DNA of 64,000 bases from Tamarix chinensis (GCA_030549775.1 CM060173.1:8158501-8222500), one strand, 5' to 3'. Shown: positions 1 to 12,192, counted from the first letter of the stretch. Notes: a model not told the origin generated them from the sequence alone. A program made the numbers and translations.

Positions 1-2189
1 TAAAAAAAATCATTTCAACTCTAAATGTTCCAAAATTCATAACCTAGCTTCTATAACCTATTATACATACAAGGACATAGTTAGATAAATTTAAAATAAC
101 CAAAAATTACATAAAATAGACAAGGATGAGAGCTAAACTACTCGAATCTACAAATATTCACCATGACTCTACTGTACATTTACCACGACTCCACTAAATC
201 ACACATTTCTAACATACATAAGAACATATGAAAATCACACAAATTATTCTCTCATTAAATTTTCATGTTTATACTCATAAGATAGAAACATACACATGTC
301 ATACAATATTTTTTAAGATATTATTTTATGAATATAAATAAAATAAAGCTAATCATGCATAAAATAACACATAATACATTTAGCACAAATCTTATTTCTA
401 AAGGTTAGTTTAGTTACCGAAATTCTTAAGCTCCTTAGCAAAGCTAAAATAAGGAATATAGAAAATCCTTCTCTTAACCACTTTGTCACCTTAAAAAATA
501 TAATAAGAAAGACCTAGATAAACCAAAATTAATAAATAGAAAAAAGGAAAAGAGAGGAAATGACATAGAAGAGGTGAAATGATAAGATTATTCTTGAATA
601 TGGAGACTTAGAAACCACTACCAACCCCCAAGAAATGAGATATCAAGGTATTGGAAGGTTAATGGGAAGGAAAAAATGATAAATTAAAGGAGAAAAAGTA
701 AAAAAAACCTCTGCTGCAACACATGCTGAAACTACAACAAAAGTTTAAGGTTGCTCAGGAAGGCAGATAATATAGGAAAAAGAAGAGAAGGGAATAATTT
801 ATTTGGTAAAAGGGTTTTTAGATGAATTATAACATGAAAATAAAAATACCCAATAATAATATAAGGTAGAGGAAGAGAGGTTGAGGCATGGTAGCTGTTG
901 GAAGTCACACAAAAAAAAACATCTTTATTATTGTTGTTGTGAAGCTAGTTAGGAAGAAAAGTTGGTTAAGAGTAAGATTGAAGGTGCTTGATTTCACACA
1001 TGTAAATGCTATAGAATTGTTTTATTCAATGAAATATTTTAAAATAAACATAAATAAGAGGAAGAGAACAACCATAGAGAGAGATAATGAGTTTTTGCAA
1101 GTTGGAAAAAAATCAACTTTAAACTATGCTGAAAGTTTATGATTTCATGTGTATTTTGTAATAGAATTCAAGATTTGGCAAAAATAAAGTGAGATATGAT
1201 AGGGAGGAGTGTGAAGTAATTTTTTGGTTTAACTTTAACCTTATTTGAGTGCTAGGCTTAGAAGTGTAAGAGAGATGTTAGGGTATAGTTGAGTGTGTAA
1301 AAGAAATGCTATAAAATTATGATTATGGTATTTTATGCACTTTTTTGTTGGATAAAAGATAACCAAGTTATAAATCTGATTTAGTTCGGTTAGCAGACTA
1401 TTTATGATTAAAATAATGTTTAGAAGATTGATTACAATTACTTTGAATAATTAAAGTGTAAGAAAATCCAATAATGGGTATTTATTGAGATAAATATCAA
1501 TTGAATTTCAAAAATCATAAAAATTTATGAAAAGGTGTGGAATAATTTTAGAAACTAAAATATATAAAAAAACATTGGATATCTAAGTTTTTTTGAAGAT
1601 CAACGGATGGAAAACAAGCAGAAATGGTCAAAATAAATAAGTTAGAAGGAAACGAGTTTTTTCACAATATATATAAAATAAATAGTGAGGGTCTCAATTT
1701 GCCACATATTGATGAGAAATATCTTTAGAAAACCATACGTATAAAAAATTTAGTCTCTAAACTTATTTGATGATCAATGGATTAAAAAGGCAAAAATAGC
1801 TAAAATTGTCTAGCATGTAAATAAAATTTTCCATGATTTAATGATTCAAAAGGAATGGATGACGCATAAATGAATGGAAATGATGGATGAACTTAAAAAT
1901 ATTTTTGGATCTATTTAAAAATTTTGAATGGGTTGAGAAGAGTAAAAACACAAGAATTAGAACATTTTCAATAAAAGGTATTTCCCGTAGACAAAAGAAA
2001 AGATCGATGAAACGTTTAAAATAAATACGATCAGAATGGAGTTTGATAATATAGTATATATGTTTTTAGGTGACTTATTACTACCCCAATCACATATGGT
2101 AATTAGTGGTTAAGAGAATGAGGAATTACAATTTCATATGTAAGTATCAATATCTTATGACTGAATTGATGCATAAAAATGGCGTTACA
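1..2189 (+). mobile_element. 3' part of a long solo-LTR-like repeat (copy 0, cut by the window edge)
   Basis: The segment from about 1500 to 2000 aligns by eye, in the same order, with 54,350-54,850 inside the complete copy at 50,875-55,138. Shared blocks include the 'gaaaaggtg...aatttagaaac' stretch and the 'gatttaatgatt' stretch. It appears to end in GGCGTTACA (2181-2189), close to the GGTGTTACA end of the family; the next five bases, acata, would be the right half of a target duplication. The left end lies outside the window. The purine-rich part (540-1300) gives an 84-codon reading frame at 888 that looks spurious. The exact right boundary is inferred from the terminal motif only. Confidence 0.5.
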
Positions 2190-3100
2190 ACATAGTTTAA
2201 GTAGTGAATTTCTCTTGAGCTACCTACATTTGGATTGCTTCTCCATAACATTTATTATATTTTTAAAACGCCCTAGATGGGGTGAATAGGGTTATATGGA
2301 ATGAAAATGATAGAATAAAAATTTATACACAATGTAGAGTGGTTCAAGAGTGAAATACTCTTCACATTTGTTACCAAAATATTCTCCCTTTTAGATTTTG
2401 AAATAGTGACATGTTTTTATTGATGATCACTCTTCTTTCGGTTTATCTTACAATATCAATGACCCTCTAAGAGATTATTTACAACTTGACCTATTTATCT
2501 TCTCTAAACTCTCCACAATAATATTTCAAGAATGATAGGCAAACACTCACTATCATTAGCCCCTTGAAATAAATTTGTAAAGTGGTTGTGATTAAATATG
2601 ACTTGCACCAAGATATAAGATATGAAAATTTAGAAATTTGGATGAGATTTAATCTGGCTACATGCAATGAGAGATATTATAATTTGGCAACATTTTTAGC
2701 TAAAAGAAGTGAGCAAAGAACACTTTTCAATAAAAACTCAGAATATGAAAGTTTAGAAAGTTTAAATGAGAAATTGAATGATTTGAGAGAAGGAGATTAA
2801 TTGCACAATCAAAAAAGTTGAAAATTTGTTTTAAAAAATGTAGAGGGACCTTATTTTTAAGGATTCATTTGTCATAGACTCGTTAGATACAAAATCTCCA
2901 AAAGATGTATCATCTTACGGGTAGAAAATCACCATTTAATGCTCACCATTCAATCGGTATAACCAAATCAGTTGATCGCTGGTTCAATCCAATCGATTGT
3001 TTATGTTCAGACAAGAAATGGAAATTTATCGTTGTATGAACCAATTGATCGGTTATATAGTACAAAATTGGTCTTATGAACATATATGAGCAGTAACATG
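2190..3100. other. Gene-free decayed repeat DNA
   Basis: No coding region with recognisable homology. A 72-codon frame at 2582-2800 matches nothing I know. Around 2268-2290 there is a 'cgccctagatggggtgaata' phrase of a kind often seen in copia-type retroelement remnants. At 2940-3070 there are scattered 'caattgatcggtt'-like phrases related to the tandem array that follows. I read it as old, decayed transposon sequence. Confidence 0.35.
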
Positions 3101-3109
3101 GTATGAAAA

Positions 3110-3508
3110 GATGAGTCAATCGATTTAGAAAAACCACTTGATGTGTTTAAATAAAAATTAATGAGTTTCTACAGGAATAACACCCATGCATTGGTTAGTC
3201 AAACCGATCATTCAGTTCCTCAAACTAGTTGACCGATTTGGCTAAGCTCGTCAATGTGTTTAATCATAAGTGGATGGGTTTGTGCAGGTATGAAACCCAT
3301 GAATTGGTTGGTCAAACCAGTTAGTTTCCTCAAACAACTCAATAAGCTTAGCTAAACTAGTCAATGAATTTAAATAGAGGTAGATGGGCTTTTGTAGGAA
3401 TGAAACCCATGGACTTGTTGGTCAAACTAGTCAATCAATTTAGCAAAACCAATTAATGAGTTTAAACAGAGGCAGATGGGTTTTCGTAGGAGTGAAAATA
3501 TGGACCAG
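3110..3508 (+). repeat. Imperfect tandem array, left half (units 113, 110 and 92 bp)
   Basis: The phrase 'atggg-tt...gtagga-tgaaacccatgga' recurs with its start at 3161, 3274, 3384 and 3476, each time followed by 'ttggttggtcaaac' and 'tagc..aac.agtcaatgagtttaaa'. The shorter last unit lacks an inner piece of about 20 bp. The array is cut at 3508 by the gypsy element and continues in phase at 9784, so the array is older than the insertion. Confidence 0.8.
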
Positions 3509-4422
3509 TGATGCAAGAGCATCCTTATTTGATGATCACAATCTCGTTATTAATTTTTCAAGTTTGAGAACCACAAAACTCTTCTTACTTGGATAAATTA
3601 GTCATCCAATAAAACCTAGCCATGCAAGCCTTGTCAACTCCTCTTTGTACCATCCACAAAACACCCCAAAAGGGACACTATTAGTCATATTTTCCCACCT
3701 TTTTAATCAATTCTCACTTCATATTTTAGCCCTACAAATTCCATAAAAATGAAGCCCATTCTGAACCCTTTAAATCCATAAAAAATAAATAGCCATAAGT
3801 CCCTCTCAAGTTGAATGTCAAGTCCTTTTCAACACTTGGGAAAAACAAGGAAGGCTATAAGACATTCCTTACTTATTTTTGTTATTTAAAAGATTAAAAG
3901 GGCCTTTGTCTATTTCTTTTTGAGTAACATGACTACTATATGAGTTATAACATTTGCTAAGTAGGAATACATGTTTGAAATCAACTCAAATACTCCTACC
4001 CATGACTGAAACTCATGGTTAGAATATTAAGTAGATTTTATTCTCTTTTTTTTTTGTTAACTCAAAACACATGTATTAGTTGATTAAGTTTTAAAATTCA
4101 ACCCTTCACTTCTTCTATAAGTGTTAAGGATAAAATGAAATAATAAAAAACATAACTTATTGGTTGCACATTTCTACTTAACATAACCGAGAGTCTTTTC
4201 TTCTAAACTCAAGTGTAAGAGTTTGAAGTCTAGTAAAAATCTTCCAAGGTTTATCTTGAGAGTTTAAAATTTAAGAGGTTCTGGTAATTATTGATTCAAG
4301 GGGTTTCTAAGAATTAATTTTATCCTCTTAAATCCCCCTATTTCTCTCATTATTTTGGTTGTTCTAAGTATTCTTAGAACACCATCTAATAGCAAGACCC
4401 AAGTTGGGTCTTATATACATCA
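3509..4422 (+). repeat. 5' LTR of gypsy element
   Basis: Starts TGATGCAAGAGC and ends near CATCA. It matches 8836-9778 over its whole length, for example 'ggtgatcacaatctc', 'ccatgcaagcctt' and 'tctaagtattcttagaacac'. Divergence between the two LTRs is clearly visible (many substitutions and small indels), so the insertion is not recent. Confidence 0.88.
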
Positions 4423-4425
4423 ACT

Positions 4426-4437
4426 TGGTATTAAAGC
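4426..4437 (+). promoter_or_regulatory. Primer-binding site (initiator tRNA-Met type)
   Basis: TGGTATTAAAGC lies three bases after the 5' LTR. Plant gypsy elements are usually primed by initiator tRNA-Met at TGGTATCAGAGC; two positions differ here, both transitions. Confidence 0.75.
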
Positions 4438-4889
4438 TTAGTTTGTAGTAATTTGGGTATTATCTTGTCTTCCCATAATCCTTATGTAAAGCAAACACAC
4501 ACACACACACAAATTTTGAACCGAATGCTCCCTTTTTATTTTGAACCTAAGTCCATTTTTTTTACCCTTAACCGAAATCTTTTTCTCTTCTTAACCTTCT
4601 TAATCTTCAATAGGAGACCTTCCTTAACCAAGAGGGTTGAGCCTTGAGGGAAAAAATAATTTAATAAGGGATAGATCCATTGAGTCTCTTCAAAATGATA
4701 TGAGAAAAGTACTTGATATCTTGGAGACCATATCCTTAATATGACCCAAGACCAACAAAAAATAACACCTACTTTTTGAGACTCGTATGGGGATGTCAAG
4801 CATATTGGTAGTGAGGATAGGGAATATTCTTCCTCAAGTGAGTCTTCTATGGAGCCAAGGAGGAGGAAACAAAAGGAGAAATTTTTCAT

Positions 4890-5900
4890 GATGTTAGGGC
4901 CAAGGTCCTGATGTTTGAAGGAAATCACAATCCCAAAGAATTTTTAGAGTGGGAGTTGAGGTGTAGAAGGTTGTTTGAGGCCAAAGTCTATTCTGACACC
5001 AAAGCCTTTAAATTGGTGGTTATTAAGCTCAAATTCCATGCTTGCTTATGGTGGGAGAATTTAATTCATAAGAGGATAAAAAAGAAAAAGTTGAAAGTTA
5101 GGTCTTGGTTGAAAATAAAAAAGTTGATGAAGGAAAGATTCCTTCCTCCTTTCACTCAAGACTTGTACAATAAAATGTCCAATTTTAAACAAGGGTAATT
5201 GATTGTAGAGGATTACATTATAGACTTTGAACAACTCTCTATAAGGCTCGGTTTGGATGAGTTAGAGGAGTACACTATGCCTTGGTTCCTTGGTGGTCTT
5301 AGGCATAACATAGCTAGGAAAGTGAAGATTCATAAGTATTATACCTTGGATGAGCTCTATCATCTTGCCATTAAGGTTAAAAAAAATGATAAGAGGGTTG
5401 GAAGGTATGGAGGTCCAAACAAGGGATCTAGCACCTCGAGGTATGTTCCTCCACTATTCAAAACCCCTTCCACACCTTTGACAAAAGATGTGAGGAGTAA
5501 AGGAGTGGGGGTTGAGAATCGAACCAAGAGTGTTAGGTGTTTTAAGTGTCAAGTCTTGGGATACTATCAAAATGAGTGTCCTAATAAGAGGTTAATGACT
5601 ATGGTAGATTTGGAGGAAGCTAACCGAGAGGAGGAGAGTGAGGAAGAGAAGGAAGGTTCGACCATTAATGGAGAAGAGGAGATTGCACCACCGAATGTGG
5701 GAGAATATTTGATAATTAGGATGGTGTTGCACACTAAGGAGGTTGAACTTGATGAGTCCAAAAGAGAAAATATTTTTCAAACCAAGTGCACCATACTTGG
5801 AAAAATATGTTCTGCTATCATGGATGGAGGATGTTGTACTAATATTACTTCATTCACCTTAATAGAGAATCTCAAATTTTCCTACTATAAAATGTGACAA
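4890..5900 (+). pseudogene. gag and protease remnant of gypsy element 1
   Basis: The capsid-like part begins around 4905 (FEGNHNPKEFLEWE) and runs with one in-frame TAA at 5196-5198 into the frame that continues to 5897. A zinc knuckle of CX2CX4HX4C type is at about 5539-5580, but its histidine is Tyr (CFKCQVLGYYQNEC). An acidic linker (EEESEEEKEG) follows. Then comes the aspartic protease site, where the usual Asp-Ser/Thr-Gly is Asp-Gly-Gly (MDGGCCTN, about 5820). The packaging knuckle and the protease therefore look inactive. The family roles are virus-like particle formation and polyprotein cleavage. Confidence 0.85.
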
Positions 5901-6149
5901 ACCATATAAGCTATAATGAATTAATGATGGTAACATGGTGGAGGTGATAAATCAAGTGAAGGTTCCAATTGATGCTTGCCGTTTAATTTTGAGGAGGCTA
6001 TGCCAATTTGATAGAAGTGTCCTACAAGATTGAAGGAAGAACACCTATTGCTTGAATTTTGCTAATAAGAAGATTGTACTTGCCCCGTTAGTTGCTAGGT
6101 CTAATTATATTGATATGAGTTGTAAAAAGTCCTTATTCATAGGTGAAAA

Positions 6150-6900
6150 TTGTCTACATAAGGCCATAGTAAAAGTGAAGGTAGCCTACTTGTTGTTATT
6201 TGAAGATAATGAGGGGAGGGTTTGTAATGAGCCATGGGTTAGGGAAATGTTAGAGGAGTTTGATGATGTATTCCCTAATGACCTACCCCATGTATTACCA
6301 CCCATTAGAGTCATAGAACACCAAATCAACTTTGCACCCAATGCTATACTCCCTTATAAGGCGCCTATAGGGGTAACCCTAAGGAAACCTTGGAGTCATA
6401 AAGGCAAGTAGACAAATTATTGTCTAAGGATTTAATAAGGGTTTCCCTTAGCCCTTGTGTTGTGCCTGCCTTCCTTGTTCCAAAGAAAGAAGGCACCATC
6501 AGGATGTGTGTTGATAGTAGAACTATCAAAAACATTACTATCAACTATAGGTATCTTATACCTAGACTTGATAATATCCTTAATAATATCCTTAATTGTT
6601 TGAATGGTGTATTCTTGTTTTCCGAGATTAACCTAAGGAGTGGCTACTACCAAATGAGAATGATAGATGGTGATGAGTGGAAAAATGCATCCAAAACCAA
6701 GGGAGGGTTGTATGAGTGGATGGTTATACCCTTTGGTTTGTTAAATTCCCCTAGTACCTCGATGACTTATGAATGATATACTTATGCCATTTATTAGCAA
6801 TTGTGTAGTAGTTTACTTTGATGACATTCTTGTGTATAGCTTGTATTTTTAGCACTTAGAGGTCACAAGTTGTATGCCAAGCTAGAGAAGTGTGAATTCT
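6150..6900 (+). pseudogene. Reverse transcriptase remnant of gypsy element 1
   Basis: The frames at 6052-6411 and 6420-6776, followed by 6777-6840, together span the start of the polymerase. Visible motifs are PAFLVPKKEGTIRMCVD (about 6460-6515), SEINLRSGYYQMR, in which the first catalytic Asp of the usual 'S-K-I-D-L' motif is Asn, and YFDDILVYS at about 6810-6836, which keeps both Asp. At least one stop at 6774-6776 and a frameshift separate these parts, so no functional enzyme can be made. Confidence 0.85.
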
Positions 6901-7039
6901 TTGTACTTAGGGTTACATTTCTAGGGTTTGTGGCGTTTAAGGATGGCATAGACATGAATGAATCCAAAGTGGAAGAAATCAAGACATGGCCTACGCCTAC
7001 AAGCCTTATATAACTGAGATCTTTTCATGGCCTGGATTC

Positions 7040-7570
7040 ATTTTATAATATGTTTATTAGATATTTTAGCACTCTACTAGCCCCTATAACCAAATGCATG
7101 AAGAAGGCTGAATACAAGTGGACCAAAGCAACCCAAGATGCCTTTGAGGTGATCAAGGGGAAGCTAAGCAAAGCACCCATCCTAACATTACCTAACTTAA
7201 AAAAATTCTTTGAGGTTGAGTGTAATGCTAGTGGAGTGGGCATTGGAGCTGTGCTACTACAAGAGGGGATGCCAATTTCCTTCTTTAGTAAAAATCTCAA
7301 TGGTTCTAGGGTGAATTACAACACAAATGATAAGGAATTATATGCTTTAGTGAGAGCTCTTCATCATTGGTCACACTACTTGAGGCTCCAACATTTTATG
7401 CTATACACAGATTATGAGTCATTGAAGTAAAACAATATCCAACACAAGCTTAATCCAAGGCATACGAGATGGGTATAATTTTTACAATCTTTTTCCTTTG
7501 TAGCCAAGTATAAAAGTGGCAAAACGAATGTAGTAGTCGATGCAATTTCTAGGAGATATTGTATGCTCTA
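7040..7570 (+). pseudogene. RNase H remnant of gypsy element 1
   Basis: The frame 7050-7430 carries the linker (YKWTKATQDAFEVIKGKL) and the RNase H core, with its first Asp changed to Asn in VECNASGVGIGAVL. It also has FFSKNLNGSRVNYNTNDKELYALVRAL and YTDYESLK, then a stop at about 7428. A recognisable tail (KYKSGKTNVVVDAISRR-like) continues to about 7560. Confidence 0.82.
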
Positions 7571-7799
7571 TTTGTTAAAGGTGAGAGTATTAGGGTTTGG
7601 GTGAATTAGAGAACTCTACAAGAAAGGTGAAGACTTTTTATACTACTTCAAGGGTCAAGACAAGAAGAAGGGATCATTTGTCATATAAGACAGGTTCCTT
7701 TTCAAGAACAAAAACCTCTACATTCCCAAATGTTCCATCAGAGAATTACTTACAAGGGAAGTGAATGGAGGAGGACTAGCTAGAAACTTCAACATCAAC

Positions 7800-8840
7800 A
7801 AGACCGTGGACATGCTTAGTGAGCATTTTTATTTACCCAAGCTTCTGGGAGATGTACAAAGTGTAATAGCTAGGTGTGTCACTTGTCAAAATTCCAAGAG
7901 TCATTTCCACTAGAGGCTCTTCACTCCTTTGCATATCCCACATCAACCATGGGATCATGTGAGTATGTACTTCATTATAGCATTACCTAAGACACGCATA
8001 ATGGTGCTAAAATGGTGGTGATGGATTGGTTTTCTAAGATGGCTCATTTCGTTGCTTGTCATAAGATGGATGACACCTCTTATATAACCGATCTATTCTT
8101 CAAGGAGATAGTTAGGCTACATGGTATTCCTAAGTCCATTGTTTCAGACAGGGATATCAAGTTCCTTAGACACTTTTGGAAGACCTTGTGGAGACTACTT
8201 GGTACCAAAATTTTATTCAGTACTGCCTACCATCTACAAACCGATGGGAAAATCGAGGTTACCAATAGGACCCTTACAATGCTCCTTAGAAGTTTGGTTC
8301 ACAAATCCTTGAAGGATTGGGATACCAAAATATCACATGCTAAATTTGCCTAAAACCAATCACCAACCTCAGCTATAGAACACTCACCCTTTGAAGTTAT
8401 ATATGGGGCGAACCCTACTACTCCCATCGATCTCTTACCTCTTCCCATTGAGGCCCACATCAACTTTGAAGCATAAGAAAGGGCCAGAGCAATGCAGAAG
8501 ATTCATGAGCAGGTGAGGTCAAAAATAGAGAGAGTGAATGAAATTAACAAGAGTAAATCCAATAAACACTAGATACAATACTTGCATGAACCTAGAAATC
8601 TATTTTGACTTCACCTAAGGAAGAAACAATTTCCTTCTAAAAGGATGAACAAACTCATGCCTAGAAGTGATGGTCCGTACAAAGTTATTAAAAAGATTGG
8701 TGACAGTGCGTCTAAACTAAAGTTACCATAGAAAATGGGAGATATATCGAACACATTCAATGTGGGAGATCTACTTCCTTACATTCATGATGAGCTATTC
8801 AATGACAAGGAGGCTGCTTTTCAAGAGGGAGAGGATGATG
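7800..8840 (+). pseudogene. Integrase remnant of gypsy element 1
   Basis: The zinc-binding part reads HFYLPKLLGDVQSVIARCVTCQ at about 7825-7890. In the catalytic core the first Asp (usual SMDF) is Tyr (SMYF, about 7962-7973). The second Asp (SDRDIKF, about 8145) and the Glu ([12 protein letters not shown], about 8242) are kept. The frame 8012-8353 ends in a stop. The typical C-terminal 'TFNVGDLLPY' phrase lies at 8755-8785 just before the polypurine tract. No chromodomain is seen. Confidence 0.85.
8823..8835 (+). promoter_or_regulatory. Polypurine tract of gypsy element 1
   Basis: AAGAGGGAGAGGA directly abuts the TG of the 3' LTR at 8836, the position where plus-strand DNA synthesis is primed in LTR retrotransposons. 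Confidence 0.8.
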
Positions 8841-9778
8841 CGGGAGCACCCTCATTTGGTGATCACAATCTCATCATTAATTTTACCAAGTTTGAGAGCC
8901 ATAATACTCTCCTTAATTGGACAAAATTAATCATCCAATAAAACCTATCCATGCAAGCCTTTTCAACCCCCCTTTGTACCAACTACAAAACACCCCAAAA
9001 ATGGCCACCATTAGCCACATTTTCCCTCTAGTTTTTCCCACCTTTTAAGCCTATTTTCCCTTAATATTTTATCCCAAAAAATGCCACAAAAATTAATCCT
9101 ATTCTAAACCCTTGGAAGCCACACAAAACTACCACAAGTCCCTCTCAAGTTGCATGTCAAGTCCTTTTCGGTACTTGGAAAGAACAATGCTGATTTTAGG
9201 AAAGAACAAAGAAGACTAGAAGACATTCATTATTTCTTTTTGTTACTTGAAATATTAAAAGGGCCTATGTCTATTTAATTTTGAGTAATGTGGCTGCTAT
9301 ATGACTTAGAACATGTACTAAGTAGGAAGACATGTTTGAAATCTACTTAAATATTCCTACCTATGACCGAAACTCATGGATAAAATATTAAGTAGATTTT
9401 CTTCTTTGTTTTAGCTCAAAAAACTTGTATTAGTTGGCTAAGTTATAACCTTTAATCCTTCACTTTTTCTATAAGTGTGAAGGATAGAATGCAATAGAAA
9501 AATACAACTTATTGGCTACACATTTCCTCTCAACATAAATTGAGAGTCATTTTTTTCCAAAACTCAAGTGTAAGAGTTTGAAGTCTTGCAAAAATATTCC
9601 AAGATTTATCCTAAGAGTTAAAATCTTAGATGGTTCTTATAAGTATTGATTCAAGGGTTTACCAAGAATCAATGTTATCCTCTCACATCTCCTCCATTTC
9701 TCTCTTTGTTTCTGTTATTCTAAGTATTCTTAGAACACTATCTCCTAGAAAGACCCAAGTTGGATCTCACATGCATTA
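8836..9778 (+). repeat. 3' LTR of gypsy element 1
   Basis: Partner of 3509-4422, starting TGATGCGGGAGCACC and ending GCATTA (the final CA has decayed to TA). It is 29 bp longer than the 5' LTR because of small indels. Confidence 0.88.
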
Positions 9779-9783
9779 ACTAG

Positions 9784-10020
9784 TTGGTCAAACCATTTAA
9801 TCAGTTTAGCTAAAATAGTTGATGATTTTAAATAGAGGTAGATTGATTCCTTTAGGAATGAAACCCATAGACTAGTTGGTCAAACTAGTCTGTTGGTTTG
9901 GCAAAACTAATCAAAGAGTTTAAATAGAGGTGGATGGGTTTCTATAGGAGTAAAACCTATGAACTGGTTGGTCAAATCAGTTGATCTGTTTAGCATAACC
10001 AGTCGATCAGTTTGATGCTT
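9784..10020 (+). repeat. Imperfect tandem array, right half
   Basis: Same unit as 3110-3508, with unit starts at 9841 and 9933 (92 bp apart). Adding the 33 bp before the gypsy insertion to the 57 bp after it gives about 90 bp, one normal unit. This confirms a clean insertion into the array. Confidence 0.8.
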
Positions 10021-10640
10021 TAATCGATTCGTATGATTTTAAATTATTTCATGCATTTGATTAAACTGAACTAATTGATCAATCTTGGGATCAGTTGACT
10101 AGTTCCGACTAGAACCAATAATTTAGTTGTAAAACACTTTTGAAGAGTTTAGAAATCAAGAACAATCATGATTTATTATGAAATGAATTCAAATCAAGTG
10201 TTTAAAAAAATGCTTTATAAAATTTTCATCAAAATGTAAACTTTGCTCAACTTAAATATTTACATGATACCTAAGACTAAAGAAATAATCCTTAACTTTT
10301 AAGTCTTGGTTATCTTTAATGGGTTGTTCTCTTGTACTTAAAAACTTGATTGCTCTTTTAAATTTGTACATTTAAAGAATGCTTTGAGTGGATGCATTTG
10401 GATTTATTTATAAGTCAATTATAGTACATGCACACTTAAACAAATACATTAGTTATCAAGATCCATTTTTTATCATCAAAATAAGGATAACGACATTTTT
10501 TGACCTATAAAGTCAACAACTTTTTAATTCTACATTATCTCCATGATGAAATAAATATGCTCGTTTATATGACCCTACACACACCTTGATAACTTATGAG
10601 TGCTATAGAGAAATAGTTTAAAACTATCATAGAAGGTGAC
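10021..10640. other. Gene-free AT-rich DNA
   Basis: The first 100 bp still carry 'gttgactagttccgactag'-like phrases related to the array before it. The rest shows no reading frame, RNA gene or repeat I can recognise. Confidence 0.4.
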
Positions 10641-11390
10641 CCACCTTCACACCCACGTAGATGAGTCCATCAAGTACCACTCTCTAGTACCACCACATAT
10701 GATAATGGACTCATTAAGAGCAAAGAATCAACCCTCAAAATAATTGACCAAATCAATCAAGCGTGTCTCACAAATACCACCAAACCTAGCTATGGATTCA
10801 AAATAAGCATAAGCTCAAGGTCAACAATGCTAAAAAGAGAATCCATCAAGTGCGTCTTTATAACACCACCAAAATTAGATATGAATTCAAGAGAGCACAA
10901 GCCCAAATTCAGCAACATCTCTAAAAAAAAAATCCATCAAGTATATCTCAAATAGATCACCAATAATGGTTGTGGATTCATAAGATCATAAACTAAAATA
11001 ATAGGAATAGGATCACAATGTGAAAAGAGTAATCATATGGCTTCATTTGATTCCAAACATATACCCATCACATTTTTCTCTACTCAAGGCTTATGGTCCA
11101 TCCCTCTCAAAGATTCAAGAACCACTTTCCTTGACAAAAAATTTAAGACCACTCTCTTTGACAAATATTTCATGATGATCAACCAAATTTCCCTATGATC
11201 TCATATAAAATAAGGATATAACTCCTTTTTCCAACAAAATCATGGCTGCTCTAAAGAGTACACCCACAGTACATCTCATGGGAGGTGGCTAGCCCCCACA
11301 ATCACATAGATGAGTTCATAAAGTGTGTATTACTCACCACCCAAACTTGAGCTATGGAACTCATTAAAGACTTTATGCCTCAACAACCAC
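10640..11390 (+). repeat. Second degenerate tandem array, about 90-bp period
   Basis: 'ga-tccatcaagt' starts near 10,663, 10,752, 10,839 and 10,930, each followed by 'accacca(a/c)' and about 20 bp later by 'atggattcaa' or a variant. A fifth unit begins near 11,305. The units at 10,640 and 11,285 also share the upstream phrase 'gtggc...acccacatagatgag', which suggests a larger duplication of about 645 bp on top of the 90-bp one. Confidence 0.6.
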
Positions 11391-11639
11391 AATATAACTG
11401 TTAGGAAATGCAATACAATTGGCAAACTCATGAGCTTTATTCATGAACAAAAGTATAATAGGTAGTAAGCATATGAATTCATATGACCCATTGAATCCAT
11501 TATACTAGATTGGGTGTGACCTTATTGAATCTGATCAGATTGAGTATCCATCATAAACTTCTACACATTTGGACACAATCTCATTTCACTAGTAGTTTTA
11601 GAAACTAGTTTCTTATTAAGTGTTTTTTGTCGATGGGCC

Positions 11640-12192
11640 CACTAAATTTCTCCTTGACCCTACATAGTTAAGAGAGATGACACTATGTCTGTCTCATATA
11701 AATAAAACTACTCTTTCTAATAGGAACCTTGTTACTAGCTATATGGATAGTCATTTCTAAGTCACGATGAAGAGATAATGAATCCACAAGATTAGACCAC
11801 AGAGCAATGTTAGCGAGCACACTCCTTAGCCATTGACCTTCTTGTTCATCCAATTCTAGTACAATAAACTCATATTTAAAAATATCCATCTATGTATTTG
11901 AGTTGACCATACAATGTTTGATGACAATATCCCTTATATTCCCAATGCATGCATCAACTTTGGTGATTTTAATAGCCACCAGCATAGCAAAATGGCATCT
12001 ATGCTAATATATTCTCTAATAATTATATTTGGTGACATGCCAACTCAAGATTAATAAATTCAAATTCCATGAAAAATCACACAATACAGTCTTTAATGAA
12101 GACTTTTATGATATAATATGTCCATTTGAAGTAAATATATAATCACTAGTAAAGTTAAATTCATCATTATCAGTCACCCAATTTACGTCATA
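11640..12192 (-). pseudogene. Ty1/copia RNase H remnant
   Basis: Read on the minus strand from 12,192, the translation YDVNWVTDNDEFNFTSDYIFTSNGHIIS followed by a stop and KSS resembles the 'Y-S-D-A-D-W...S-T-S-G-Y' start of the copia RNase H domain. From about 11,890 to 11,700 EFIVLELDEQEGQWLRSVLANIALW resembles the later part of the same domain. The stretch between (about 11,900-12,080) is unrelated and has several stops, so a later insertion or rearrangement is likely. The usual histidine-rich end is corrupted. No LTRs were found; it is a small relic. Confidence 0.65.

Larger units (their letters stand above)
3509..9778 (+). mobile_element. Degenerate Ty3/gypsy LTR retrotransposon, complete structure
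   Basis: A 6.27-kb element with 5' LTR 3509-4422, primer-binding site 4426-4437, gag-pol remnants 4890-8840, polypurine tract 8823-8835 and 3' LTR 8836-9778. Order along the + strand is gag, protease, reverse transcriptase, RNase H, integrase, which defines Ty3/gypsy rather than copia. Flanking five bases are accag (3504-3508) and actag (9779-9783), a target duplication with one transition. The reading frame is broken by many stops and frameshifts, so it cannot move by itself. Clade is not resolved; no chromodomain is visible after the integrase. Confidence 0.92.

Noticed and set aside
888..1142. 84-codon frame with Lys/Arg-rich product
   Set aside because: Lies in the purine-rich part of a solo-LTR copy, no similarity, no supporting features.
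2582..2800. 72-codon frame
   Set aside because: Opens without ATG (GTG at 2582) in decayed repeat DNA; no recognisable domain.
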